Below are positions 1 to 11,962 of a stretch of DNA of 64,000 nucleotides, piece after piece. Origin of the DNA: Icerya purchasi (taxonomy: Eukaryota; Arthropoda; Insecta; Hemiptera; Monophlebidae); the NCBI GenBank assembly GCA_039619475.1, contig CM077116.1:375584188-375648187 (forward strand), given 5' to 3'. The translations under genes were made by a program, and so were the position numbers. Positions within the stretch are counted from its first letter, which is position 1. Every line of letters begins with the position of its first letter. The notes under the pieces are model-generated. The model had not been told where the DNA came from. It did no database searches and saw nothing but the letters and a program-made list of their open reading frames with translations.

Positions 1-2640
1 AACATGACCAGGGACCCATAAGAATGTGACATATACCTCAGATCGTGAAAGTCGGAATGGGAGGTTTTTTATTTTAATTATTAGAGAGTTGCAACTGTCT
101 GGACTCTGGATGGCTTTTATAGATTGAAGTGAGTCTGTAATCAGAAGGGCATTTTGAGACGCTGGGTTGGAAGAGTATGTCTCAAGGCAAAGAAGAGTTT
201 ATTTCTGCGTTTTATTATTTTTTTCGGCGGATTATCGAAACTTGAAAGATACGCGAGAAATATTTAGCGTAATGCTCGTGTGAAGTTCTTAAACACTTCC
301 GAAGCAAAACACCTAACTCTAACCTTTCAAGGATATCTGCGTAAGGCATCAATTTTAAGTTTGATTCCCGCTTCGCTGTAGACTTAGCTTTGCGTGTTTT
401 AACATGCCCAAAACTATACACCAAAATGAAACTCGCCAGATAATGGGAGCTCGCTTATACGCTTTCGGTTATTTTTTTTTTTTTTGGTTTTATTTTTGAG
501 AAAATCAAACTGGGAGGGCCACGAAATGAAAACCATTTCTTTCTCTTTAAAAATTAATTGAGACGATTATTATTGTGACGACTGTTCGCCATGATAAATG
601 GCAATGTGAGCAGCTGCGTTTAGTTTTAACGCCTGTGTCATTAATGCTAAAAGTGGTTCCTCGAAAATAAAATCTTCATAAATCATTAAAAAATAAATAG
701 AAAAATAATGCTAATGCCTCAGAACAATTGTTTCTCGTTTCCCATTAATAAAACTATCGGTCTGCCGAGGAGTTGTCAACCCACCTAAAAAATTTACCTT
801 ATCTCTAAATATAACTTTGTATTTATTTTCCAAACAAACACACGATGATATCAGATTTACTGAACTGATTTTGTTTTTTGACTAACCTTCTAACTAAATA
901 CCCCGATCAAATTGTCACGCCGAACTAGGCTATTCAGTTCTAAAAACCATTCAAAATACTACAACTTTTTCTTATGTGCAGGATACCTTTGATAGGGCGT
1001 CACGATTGTGAAGTTATTCTTGCATTTTTTAAAATTATCATCAGTGTCGAACTCGTTTTTCTTCAAAAACTGCTGATCCCGCCCACTTCTTCTTTTTGTA
1101 AATTATTTTAAATTCACGTCCATCTTAGCTGTGTGAACGAGCATTTCTACCCTCCCGTTATACTATCGTAAGATCATATATACTGCGAAATACATATAAT
1201 ACATATACTTCTTAAAGGCGCAGCCACGTTTAATTTTTTTTCTCCTGTACAAATCAGATAACCGACTTTAAAAACAATCCTTTGCGAAATACTATTGCAT
1301 TTCTAACTAGTCTAAGTAAACATATTCATTCCGGCACAATCCGCTCTATTCGGTTCCACCTCGAGACAGACTTTTTAAAACTCTGATCAACCTCTTAATT
1401 CTTTTCGCTGATGCTGACAGCGTAAAGACGCGCACTCCGGTTTACAGGGGCTGTTCATTCGCGGTATTAACTGTTCAAACTGTTTTCTGCTTGTTTTCGA
1501 ACTACGCGTCACATTCTGATTTTTGCTCTCCAGACTTTAAGGTCATTGCAGATCGTCGAACTCGTTAACCCTATCTAAGAGTGCATCTTCTAGCCTTAAC
1601 GATTAGTCTCTTAAGCTGTATTAATAGTTCTGATCTTTATGCGTTCATACCCTGTGCTAAATCAATTAACTTAGCAGCTCGTACTGCAACTTTCAAATAT
1701 ACGTTCATATTATCGATGTTCCAAGGACATTTAAAATATTATTAATTTATCAGGAAAATGTAAGTTTGAAAAAACTAAGTTTTAATAAGATAAAAAAAAT
1801 TAAAATATAAAGCAATAAACAAATATGAATCAGCCATAGCGTCATTTATAAGTTCATCACTGACACAAATATTACATTTTTACATTACTGCGTATAGTTT
1901 TTCACCATGTCGACTAATTCCGTTGAATTATTATTCCGTTTATTTATTTTAAGGTGTATCCCGGCCAGTGGTAGTCCCGTATAAGCGCCGGTGAATACAC
2001 TGATGCTGAGTAGTCAGTAAAAGAAAGATTAAAAAAAAAGGAAGTCTCCTTAGAGAGATATGCTTTTATTAATTAATATAGCCGGACAAAAATTAGCCAA
2101 AAACAGCTCATCGGAGACGTAATTCTTGTGCATTATACTCTTCTATACAGTAACGAAAGTATTTTACGTTGGTCTCTCCATGTTATCAGTCAAAAATTCA
2201 AAAGTATTTACACCGAAAATAGTGAAATAAAAATTTCGGAAAAAAAATGTACCTACTTCAAGATTTAGTCTGAAAATTTATGAAAAATGGACTGAAAATT
2301 AAAAAATAATATATTATTTAATGGGACTAGTTCGATAATTCTTAAACAAAACATTAATACTTACTAGAGTCGGCACCGAATTCAATGGTTGCAATAAAAA
2401 ATCCAAACAATTCTAAAACCGCATTAAGCATTTGTTTAATATTTTCTGTACACGGCTTATAGAAAACGAGCGATCGCTCTGTTATTCTCACTACATCATT
2501 TTCAAAACTGTTGCAATTTCTGAATTTGGTGCTGACTCTAATAAGCATTAATGTTGTTTAAGAATTGTCGCAATATCACCTTAAGGTATATAGCATTATT
2601 TTTTTAGTATTATATCACAAACTGTATATAATATGTAGAT
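1..2640. other. no gene recognised
   Basis: AT-rich sequence with only short chance ORFs (60-70 codons) and a T-run near 470-485. I see no protein motif, RNA gene or clear repeat. It is probably intronic or intergenic. Confidence 0.6.
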
Positions 2641-2741
2641 GTATGTGTGAATGCATGTGTATGTATCTGTACATATATATATGTGTGTGTGTATATGTAC
2701 ATATATATGTGGGTATATATATATATATATATATATAAACT
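2640..2741. repeat. TG/TA microsatellite
   Basis: A run of interleaved TATG, TGTG and TA steps that ends in a pure (TA)n tract directly abutting the TA-flanked interspersed repeat. Both strands read open here only because the repeat avoids stops. Confidence 0.8.
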
Positions 2742-3120
2742 CGGCCGTTTTGGCCTCGCAAGGGGCTGTGCCCCTTGCCCCTCTTGCATTCATTTATGTC
2801 TCTTTCTCTTCTATACTTTGTATAAAATGATCAAAATTTACAACTTAATTCTTACTGACATCAACACAAACAGAAAAACAAAACATAATCACAAAAATCC
2901 TATCCTAACATTTAACTTTCATTACATAAAATTAAGATATTGTTTCATTACATTTTTCGTTACATATTTCGTTACATAAAATTGTGACATTTTTTAAATA
3001 ACAATAACAAAAATCTAATAAAATATAACAAACGTTACATAAAATTGGGACATTTTTCGTTACATAAAATTGGGACATTTTTTCGAATGGGGGGTGGCCT
3101 AAGAATTACGTTGTAATTAA
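2737..3120 (+). repeat. TA-flanked interspersed repeat, copy 1
   Basis: It starts AAACTCGGCC, contains a perfect 7-bp hairpin (AAGGGGC TGT GCCCCTT), a conserved middle block (TTTGTATAAAATGATC), two or three short direct repeats around CATAAAATTGGGACATTT, and ends CGTTGTAATTAATATA. (TA)n tracts lie on both sides. Further copies occur at 3138, 18498, 26656 and 58181. There is no coding capacity, and terminal inverted repeats are not convincing, so the class is unknown. Confidence 0.75.
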
Positions 3121-3137
3121 TATATATATATATATAT

Positions 3138-3767
3138 AACTTGGCCATTTTTGCCTCACAAGGGTGCCTCTTGACCCCTCTTCCTTTCATTTCTGTCTCT
3201 TTATCTTCTATACTTGGTATAAAATGATCAAATTTACAACGTAATTCTACATCGGTCCATATGAATATAAGTTATACGCGAACAAACGTAAAAAAAAAAA
3301 CAAAAACGGGACGAACGCGTAACCTCCTTCCTTTTTGGAAGTCGGTAATAAAGCTACATTTCCATGGTAAGTTTGCAAATTGATAAAGCATTTTAAGTCA
3401 ACCACCCCTGTTATACTAATTAAAAATAATAAGAAAAAAAAAATTATCCGAACGGACCATGTTTTTTTACACTTCTCGACGAATACTCAATTTATGTTCA
3501 CCGATTTTCATAATTACTCACCTGGGTACCTAAGCTGAAAGGTACTCTTTTTAATGGGCAAATAATCAGTAAAATCGGTCTATATAAATATGAGCTATGC
3601 GCGAACAAACATGAAAAAAAAAAAAAACACGCGATTTTCTTTTTGGAAGTCAGTAAAAATTAAAATATTATAAACAGATAAACTTCGGACATTTTTTGGT
3701 TACATAAAAATTTGGAACATTTTTTCTAATGGGGCCCGGCTTAAGAATTACGTTGTAATTAATATAT
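3138..3767 (+). repeat. TA-flanked interspersed repeat, copy 2, expanded
   Basis: It has the same beginning (ACTTGGCCATTTTTGCC) and end (GAATTACGTTGTAATTAATA) as copy 1 and directly follows it across a shared (TA)n tract. The centre is expanded by a diverged direct duplication: a block containing TATACGCGAACAAACGT at about 3254-3348 recurs as TATGCGCGAACAAACAT at about 3577-3656. Each is followed by an A-run and GGAAGTC. The copy is older or rearranged. Confidence 0.65.
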
Positions 3768-6700
3768 AAGTCAGTCTGTATAAGTTTATAATAGTATATT
3801 AGTTGAAGATGAATTTATGATAAGGTGTAGAAACTAAGTTTGTAATTATTTATTAAATAAATATACGCATGCGTATTTATTTTGGGAACCCACCGACCAG
3901 TCAATTGACTTGGTGGAGACTATCGCACATGGTTTAAAAAAAAATAATATATATATATACATATATATCAATCAGAAATATATTATTATTTTTTATCCAA
4001 AAATTTATTATTTACTGTTTGATGCATTTCTTTTTAGTAAATCTAGAAGTTAAAAAAAATATTGTTTAAAGTTTATGCTGAAAATAAGAAATAATCACTC
4101 ATTTCTTTCTGGGTTTTTTCTCATACAGGTACATGGCACTGTTGAGGAGACTCATCGAATATCAGTTTCTACCTCCGTACCATTGTGGCGGATAAAAGTT
4201 TTCAGAAAATGAGGTGAAAAAGTAATTTTATTTATTTTGAAAAGTAAAGGAGGGTAAATTAAATACATAAATAAGCGGAATTCTGTATTCTTAGTGTAAC
4301 AACTCCAAGTGTGTTTATTCCAGTTTTTTCATCAAAAACGACGTAAACAAATTGGATTTTGTATTAGAATGCAACGAGTTTAAATATACGAAGTGAGTAT
4401 AAACATGTTGGGCTAGTGGGAATTAGCACACGGCATCGTGTGGAGTAGGATATTTTAGTTTCATTCGGAGAAAAGAACGTAAACATCTTAATTAAAAAAA
4501 AAAAAAAAAAAGGAGTTATAATAATCGTAAATCGAAAAACCCGTAAAAAACGTTTTTTTCCGCTAAAATCGAACTAGAAAAAAAAAAGTATCAGAGTAAT
4601 GAATAAAACAAAAGAAGCGTGAAAGTTTACGATAAAGGACACGAATAGAAGAATCCGAAGACGAGAAATAAATTGGTTTTTACAGTGATTAAAACGCTTA
4701 TCTTTGCTTCTTAAATCAATGCGAATCACATGGAAAAAAGTTTAGCAAACTCCACAGACTTTAGTTCGTGCACATCGTATCGAGACGGTTTATTTATTAA
4801 TTTATGTCAAACATCCAGGCCGGGTAACGAAGGAAATATACACATCGTAATGATAAATCGGTTAGCAGCGAAATGTACGTTTATTTCCATGTATTTCCGC
4901 GTATTTCCGCGCACAACTGCTATGTTAAATTCAACGACTTTCAGTTTAATCATCGAGACGACGGAGTAGATTATATTGTATCTGAGATAAGGAAGCAGAG
5001 TGGAAATGCGATCTGCTATTATGCACGTAATGTTTTAAATACCGCCCTTGAGAAAACCGTATTACGACTGCAGACGGGCAGAGAGGGGGGCTTTCAAAAT
5101 TCGCTCAGATAATTTCTTCTGCAGTTTAAGAGAGACAGACAGGCGTACACTGTACTTTCTACAGATAATAATTAAACGATGTGTGATATGACCACACATA
5201 GCTCGGCAAAGTCGCTAAGTGCACACTTAAGAGGTTTCAGACAGTGAGATAATGAAGTTAACCGCGCACTCCCCGCTCGCCGAACAGTTAACCTCGCAAA
5301 CTTCTGTTCAATTGATACGGATTTCGCTTATTGAAGAAACAGCTGGAATTCGGCGAATTTTCTATTTTCTTTCGTCGATTACGTTTCTCGGACCGATGGA
5401 AAAAGCACTTTTCCGTTAGCGCTTATTTACTTTATTTCCCTTCCAGATGTGTGACGAACGACGCTAAAAGGTCACTTTTGCTGCGGAACCTTTACGACTT
5501 TTCGCCGGCTAGTGAATGATCAGCATTCAATGTTAAACAGAACATTGTACATGTTGACAGCGAACATTGAAAGTCGAATAGCCAAGAAACAAAAGCTCAC
5601 TTTTACTTGTCCTTATGAAGCGCTGAAAGCTTTAGTCGGGCCTGATCAGTTTTCTCATGCAGACACTTGTGAAAATGTAGCGAAACAAATTACACACATT
5701 TCCCATAGATCTCTCTGAACCGCTTTTCCGGTGAAATTTCTGAAAATTTAAAGGTAACTCTTATTCACACCGAACAAACAGTGCTCAGAATTTATACGCT
5801 CGCACGCAATATTTTCCATCAAATACTTTTCAGTTAAATTTCTAAAATCGGAACAAAGAAAACATACATTAGCGAAAAGATTTTTTTTTCTTTTTATTGC
5901 AATAAAAGTAATGTGGAAAATGAGCAAATCTTACGTATTCCGTGTATTATTTCGTGTAATTTGTAACGCACCTATTTTTTTTTTTTTTTTTTTTTTTTCG
6001 AATTTTTCGGACTCACCAAGATAAATTTTACAATTTATAAATAACAACTTTTTTCGGTTACATTCTTTAATAATTTTCTTTTATAAAACGATTTCAATTC
6101 AAGTACAGCAAAAATAATCAATAATTCAATTTCCGCTAATTGTATTAAAAACGTGGTAACGATCGATGTAAAAAAAAAAAAATTGTTTGTTGTCGGGCGT
6201 GAAATTTATTGCAACGTTGCAATATAACGAATTTTTTCAAAATGTTGTAATGTCCAAATTACGTGTTGTATTTTTTCGTGTTGTACACGATTCGTAATTT
6301 TGATGTGGAAATAAGAAAATTTTTGTGTACATAATTAGCGGTTACAGCGTCGAATCGTCGATCTGAAAGTGATCAGAGATTCAAACATTTCGGTTAAATT
6401 TTCGAGAAAAAAGAAAATGAAAAAGAAAAAAGAAATGAATATCATTTGTACAAATTACTATATTAATAGTACCTATTTTTACCTATTTTCTTAAGTTTAC
6501 GGGAAAGAAGTATTGAATGTATCTCAACTATTTAGTTACCAAAAACATTCCGTAATTCGATGCGTTTTTCTGCAAAGCAGAAAATATATTTGTACATGTA
6601 TATAAAATAGGGATTTTATACACTAAAATGATATGTTGGTTTTTTTTTTTTTCTAGCCTTTTATTTAACTCGGTTTGTCATTCGGTCTATCTAGGGGAAT
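3768..6700. other. no gene recognised
   Basis: No protein or RNA gene recognised. It contains a short (TA)n near 3948-3968, an A-run near 4493-4511, a 24-bp T-run at 5975-5998 and another near 6641-6652. Three 60-80 codon ORFs between 4730 and 5718 match no family I know. Confidence 0.55.
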
Positions 6701-6710
6701 CTTGCGAACG

Positions 6711-7665
6711 ATTTTTCACCTACTTCCTGATGAATTAAAAAAGTATCCTTTTGCAGAAATGCTTTCTATGGGATGACAATACAATATTATGCAACATCCG
6801 GGTTTCTAACTTCAAAATTAGACCCTCGGGGCGCCAAACTGAGGGAAAGTTTGGAAACGATTTTTCACCTACTTCCCGATGAATTAAAAAAGTGTTCTTT
6901 TGCTGAAATGGTTGTTACAGATAACAATACAATATTATGCAACATCTGGGTTTCACGCTTTAAAATAAGACCACCGGGGCTCCGAAATCTCGAAATTTTG
7001 CAAAAAAATATATATATTTTTTTTCGGACATGTGATATATTGTCGGAAAGATCGTTATTTGTCGAGAACAAAACCATATTTTATTTCTTTAATGAAACTT
7101 TCGAAGTTTACAAAAAGTTCAAAAAAGCGCGAGATCTAATATGTAGCTTTCTCTTTGCGGGGCGAGTAATACAGTTAAAAATTTTGAGAAAGGTTGAAAA
7201 TATGCACATGCACGTACATTTCTTTGGTTTGAAACATCTAGGTTTCCAACTTTAAAATTAGATCCTCGGGGCTTCGAAAACTCGAAATTTTAGAAAAAAA
7301 TATATTTTTTTTCCCGAACATATGATATAATGTTGGAAAGAGCGCTCTATTTGTCGGGAGCAAAGTCGTATTTAATTTTCTTAACGAAACATTGGAAGTT
7401 AACCAAAAGTTTAAAAAAGCACAAAAAAAAGGACGTGTAGCCCCCGTTTGTGGCTCAGCTTTATAGTTAAGCCTTTTGAACAAGGTTAAAAAAATGCGCA
7501 TCCTTGTGTATTTCTTTACTTTGGAACATTTAAGTTTCCAACTTTAAAATCGAACCCTTGCGGCGCCGAAAGCTCGAAAGTTTCAAAAAAATATTTTTTT
7601 TTCCGGTCGTGTGATATATCAATAGAAAGATCGTGCTATTGGTCAAACATTGTGTTTCATGTGCT
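6711..7665 (+). repeat. tandem repeat array, 292-bp period
   Basis: Landmark sequences recur in register. A block reading CATC(T/C)(G/A)GGTTTC...TAAAATTAGA...CTCGGGG occurs at 6795, 6943, 7235 and 7527. The last three are exactly 292 bp apart. The first pair is spaced 148 bp, and a second landmark (ATTTTTCACCTACTTCC) repeats at 6711 and 6860, so the first unit is short. Copies are diverged, especially in the A- and T-runs. The 160-codon ORF at 6773-7255 lies inside this array and is not conserved between units. Confidence 0.85.
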
Positions 7666-9090
7666 GTATGAAAAACAAAAGACAATATAATTGAAAGAAT
7701 GCGATCCATTATTTAATAATAAAATGTTAAACACAAATTTCTGTAAATGTCCTATAATTAAGATATTGAATAGTGGAACATTTCAGATTGTACAATGTAT
7801 TTATGTTAACCGGCCGGAGATTAAAGATAAAAGAACTATAGGGTCCTTTTACAAATTTTTGTACTGGCTGCTAGATTCCCGTGTAATAATCTAGCGAGCT
7901 AACGATGAATTTTTTAATGTCATCCTCAAATCTGTCCGAATGTATCCAGAAGTCATCCAACAAAAAAAACTTATTTAGGCAATACATAAGATCTCCGTGC
8001 TATATGTACGAAATGGTACTACGTAATGATTTAGCAAACTGTCAATGAAAAATCGTCTTGCAAAATAGGTGTATCGTTTGCGTCACCGCGGAAATGATGC
8101 GTAACTGTGTTACACACGGGGATAATAGTGTTAGATAACAACCGGTGGATTTAATTACTTAAGATGCGTGTAAAAGTGTTTGTTCGAGTATGCATTGTAC
8201 GTTCGAATGTTGCTGTAAATGAAAATGTGATAATTGCCATACACAACGTGGGTGATAGTAGTAGCCAGAGTTGCTCGTTGCACTACTCGGCCTTTTTTCA
8301 CACTATACAGCTTAATTACACAATCATATATTTATCGGCAGGTCGTTCCAAAAATGAAAAAAAAATAAATCGATTTCTAAATATTCATATCTTATTTTTT
8401 ATTCGGGGGATTGAATATTAGTATTTTTTTATATACTTAAATATTACTCGAGTCTTTCACATGTTTTATTAATCTATTATTATTGCCATTTATCTTTTAG
8501 AACGTTTCTTTTTTTGTAATTTAACCGATAGCTTTTTAATTTTAAATATCGACAAACCGCAGAAAAATTAAAAAATAATAAACAAATAAAAAAAAAAAAC
8601 TGACGATGAACGCAATTATTTTTATGTTTTAAGAATGAGTAAATAAAGAAATAAAAACATTTCATTTCCCAACACGCTGCAAACAAAGCAAATTAACCGT
8701 AAAACAAAAATCGCGAAACGTGGAGAAGTTTCAAAATTATTAAATTAAAATGTCTCGAAAAATGTCCGATCGAATTACAGTTTAAAAGTAGTAATGAAAA
8801 ATCAAAAAAAAAACAACAAAAAGAACGGAATTATCGGTGATGTACATAAATAAGATAAAAATTGATAAAGGAACATTGGACGGCATCTCTTTCCACCCAT
8901 TGAGCCTGTAAGTAATTTCATTAGAATTCATTAAATTATAAAATGCTTAAATTATTATTATATTATAATTTTGTGATTAACACCTATTTTTTATTTTTAT
9001 AAACATTTCCTGCTTAGATCGTGTGGAATAACCAATCTATTAGATGAATTCCAAATTATACTTTTTGATGATCCCGAAACATAAATTATA
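7666..9090. other. no gene recognised
   Basis: AT-rich, with short unsupported ORFs only. Nothing recognised. Confidence 0.55.
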
Positions 9091-9136
9091 CTCGTCAGTA
9101 AACTCGAAGAGATGCAAGTAGCTTCCCCGATATCTA
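9091..9136 (+). repeat. diverged direct repeat flanking Jockey element, left copy
   Basis: This segment lies just outside the poly(A) end of the minus-strand Jockey element and resembles 13961-14006 just beyond its other end. It shares CGTCAGT, AAGAGATGCAA and CCGATAT in the same order and spacing, about 70% identity by eye with one gap. It is too diverged to be a simple target-site duplication of a young insertion. Confidence 0.5.
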
Positions 9137-9292
9137 AGGTTCCGAGTTAAACTGTTTTTTTTTTTGTTTTTTTGTTTTTTTTTATTTATACACTATTACG
9201 AGCTGTCCATCAAGGACATTTAGTAATACGTGTGAATGAACTTAAACATGAAGGGATGAGTACCCAATGGCACCTACCCGATTACCCCTACC

Positions 9293-11962
9293 TTAAACAA
9301 AGTCCTGCGGTTTCTGGCGTTTCAGTCTTCTTACATTATCGGTAACATCGAGCAATCCTCTAGCAAGAGTGTTCGGATGAGAATCGAGTCTGTCTGCGTG
9401 TCTTTTAGCATGAACTTTGATGACATCAGCCACATAATCTACACACAAATCTCGATGTAAGGTTAGATTAGTAACATACCAGGGTGCCTTGGTTAACAAC
9501 CGAAGGATCTTATTCTGGGAAGTCTGTATTACCTTCAGGTTTGACGGTTTAGCGCAACCCCAAAGTTGAACCCCGTATGTCCAGATGGGTTTCAAAATAG
9601 TTGTGTATATTAGACGTTTGTTGTCCGTTGTCAGTACACTGTTTCTCCCTATCAGCCAGTACATTTTTTTAACCCGGATATCTAATTCTTTCTTTTTAAC
9701 CTGTATATGGTGTTTCCATGTCAATCGGCTGTCTAAGTGCAAACCTAAATACCTGACCGTTGCTCGTACAGGAAGATCTATGTTATTGATCTTAACGGGT
9801 GGGACTTCAACTTTTCGGTTAGTAAAATGGATATTCACCGATTTGCTTTCGTTTATCCCGATTTTCCATTTTTTAAACCATGTTTCAGCCTTCGTAAGAG
9901 CATTTTGTAGATTGTTGCTAGCTTTCTTCGGATCTTCATGTGATGACAGTAGTGCCGTGTCGTCCGCAAATGTAGCCATCTGCACATTCTCTGTCGCAGG
10001 AAAATCTGCTGTGTATAACAAGTACAGCGTGGGGCCCAACACTGAACCCTGAGGAACGCCTGCTAAAACTGGATGTATTTCTGAGTAGGTATGTTCGTAA
10101 CGTACTTGAAAATGACGATCTTCGAGGTATGATTTTAGCAACAGGTAAAGGTTACTCGGGAACAAACATTTTAATTTGTATAATAAACCATCGTGCCAGA
10201 CTTTATCAAAAGCCTGTTGAACGTCGAGAAATACCGCAGTACATACTTTTTTAGTTTCTAAACTATTTTCAATTACACTAACCAGCCTATGCAATTGATC
10301 AATCGTGGAATGATGTTTTAAAAAGCCAAACTGATGTTGCGGAATTACATCAGTTGACTGTATATAAGGCTGTAACCTTTTTAATATTAATTTTTCCATT
10401 ACCTTTGATAAAACAGGCAACAAGGAAATCGAATATTAAGATGTTGCAGAGTAGGGATCTTTACCAGGTTTCGGAATCATTACGATTTGCGCAAACTTCC
10501 ATTGTACCGGAAAATATTGTATGCGAAATACTGCGTTACATATAGAAGTGAGCAGTACTATAGCTTTCCGCGGAAGTTTATTTAATAATTCAGCGCTTAT
10601 TAAGTCGAAAGCTGGGCTTTTCTTCTTTTTCAGCGTTTTAAGCAGACACCCAACCTCGTGAGCAGAGGCTGATTTTATTGCTAAAGATGGTCCACATGGA
10701 CTGGTTATAAATTCATGTATTTCCCTGTCCGTGTTTGTCTGTATGTTTAGCTTAAACACGGTTGCCAAGTACTCGGCAAATAAATTCGACTTCTGTTTAT
10801 GATCTTTCGCCCATGACCCGTCACCATGTTTCATCGGAGGAACATGTTTATTCGGTTGCCTAATATTTTTGGTACACTTCCACAAGGAATAATCATCAAT
10901 TGCTAAGGGTGATAGTTTAGTTAAATAATTATTGAGCGTTTTATTTTTAATTTCTTCTAAAAGTTTTTTTAATTCTTTTATTTTGTTATTAAACAACTTT
11001 TTATCCGAAGGGTTTCCCGATTGGAACCACCTTCTTCTAAGCTTTCTCTTTTCTAAGACAAGTTTCCGGACTGATATTGGATAATTTTTATTACTTTTTT
11101 TACATTTGAGAACAGGAGTGCTTAAGGTAGCTGCTATTTGTATTTCGTTTGTTAGGTACCGTACGGCATTCTCGACGTCAGTTGGGCTTTTTAAAGGAAT
11201 TTTTAAGTTTAACTTTATATCCAAATGATCTCTAAATGATTCCCAGTCTGTTTTGTGGTTATATAAATGTATTTGCTCCTCTCTGCATATAACCGAATCA
11301 CCGAAAGTTAAAATAATAGAAGAGTGATCTGAAAAGAGATCGAAGGAAGAATTTATATTTGTATAATAACTAGCGGTTCCTTTTGTAATGAAGAAATCTA
11401 AAAGATCCGGTATCTTACGATTATCGGTTGGCCAATAAGTTGGTTCCCCTGTTGATATATAGTTGACATTGTGACTTTCAAGTGCTTGTTTGAACACACG
11501 TCCTCTTGTCGTAGTTATCCTGCATCCCCACGCTGTATGCTTAGCGTTCCAATCTGCTCCTGACACAAATCTGCTCCCTAAATTTTTTATATATTTACAG
11601 AATTCCATCAATGTTATTTTATGTCGTGGCGGACAATAAGCAGCTGATAATACAAGTTGGCCACCCATCGTCTGTATGCTAATGTTAGTTCCCTGCAGAT
11701 ACTCCTCCCTAAAATGATTTAGTTCGTGCTGTACAATGTTATTTTTTATTAATATTGCTGAACCGCCGTGAGATTTTCCTGAGGGGTGTGTGCAAGAATA
11801 CGTGTTGTAATTATTTATTTTGAAACAGGCTTTATCAGTTAGGTGGGTTTCGGAAACTAAAATTACATCCACAGAATTGGAAGTTAAGAACAATTCAATT
11901 TCGGCTTTATGATTTTTTAAGCCATTCGCGTTCCATTGAGCTATCCTCAGGTAGGCGGGCAT
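9293..11962 (-). pseudogene. Jockey ORF2: APE endonuclease + reverse transcriptase, one nonsense codon
   Basis: ORF2 starts at ATG 11962, overlapping the ORF1 stop by one base. The endonuclease comes first: QWNANGL near residue 8, SETHL near 37, GADWNAKH near 140 and SDHSSI near 210. The reverse transcriptase follows, with LLPVLSK near 513, a motif A aspartate in AVFLDVQQAF, GVPQGSVLGP, and the catalytic FADD near residues 665-668. It ends at KPQDFV* with no RNase H, as in Jockey. The open frame is broken by a single TAA (10438-10436, codon 509) where relatives usually have tyrosine before RPISLLPV; the two neighbouring codons also differ. There is no frameshift: both halves are in one frame. 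Known role of the family: nicks target DNA and primes reverse transcription there. Confidence 0.9.

Noticed and set aside
2647..2979. 110-codon ORF (and its relative at 58194-58424)
   Set aside because: The first part is microsatellite and the rest is the TA-flanked repeat. Other copies (26656, 3138) do not keep the frame.
6773..7255. 160-codon ORF
   Set aside because: It lies within the 292-bp tandem array and is not preserved between units.
9585..10052. 155-codon plus-strand ORF
   Set aside because: Antisense shadow of the Jockey reverse transcriptase.
10423..10438. Apparent frameshift between the two halves of the Jockey ORF2
   Set aside because: Both halves are in the same frame (11962 and 10423 differ by a multiple of three). 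The break is one TAA codon, not an indel.
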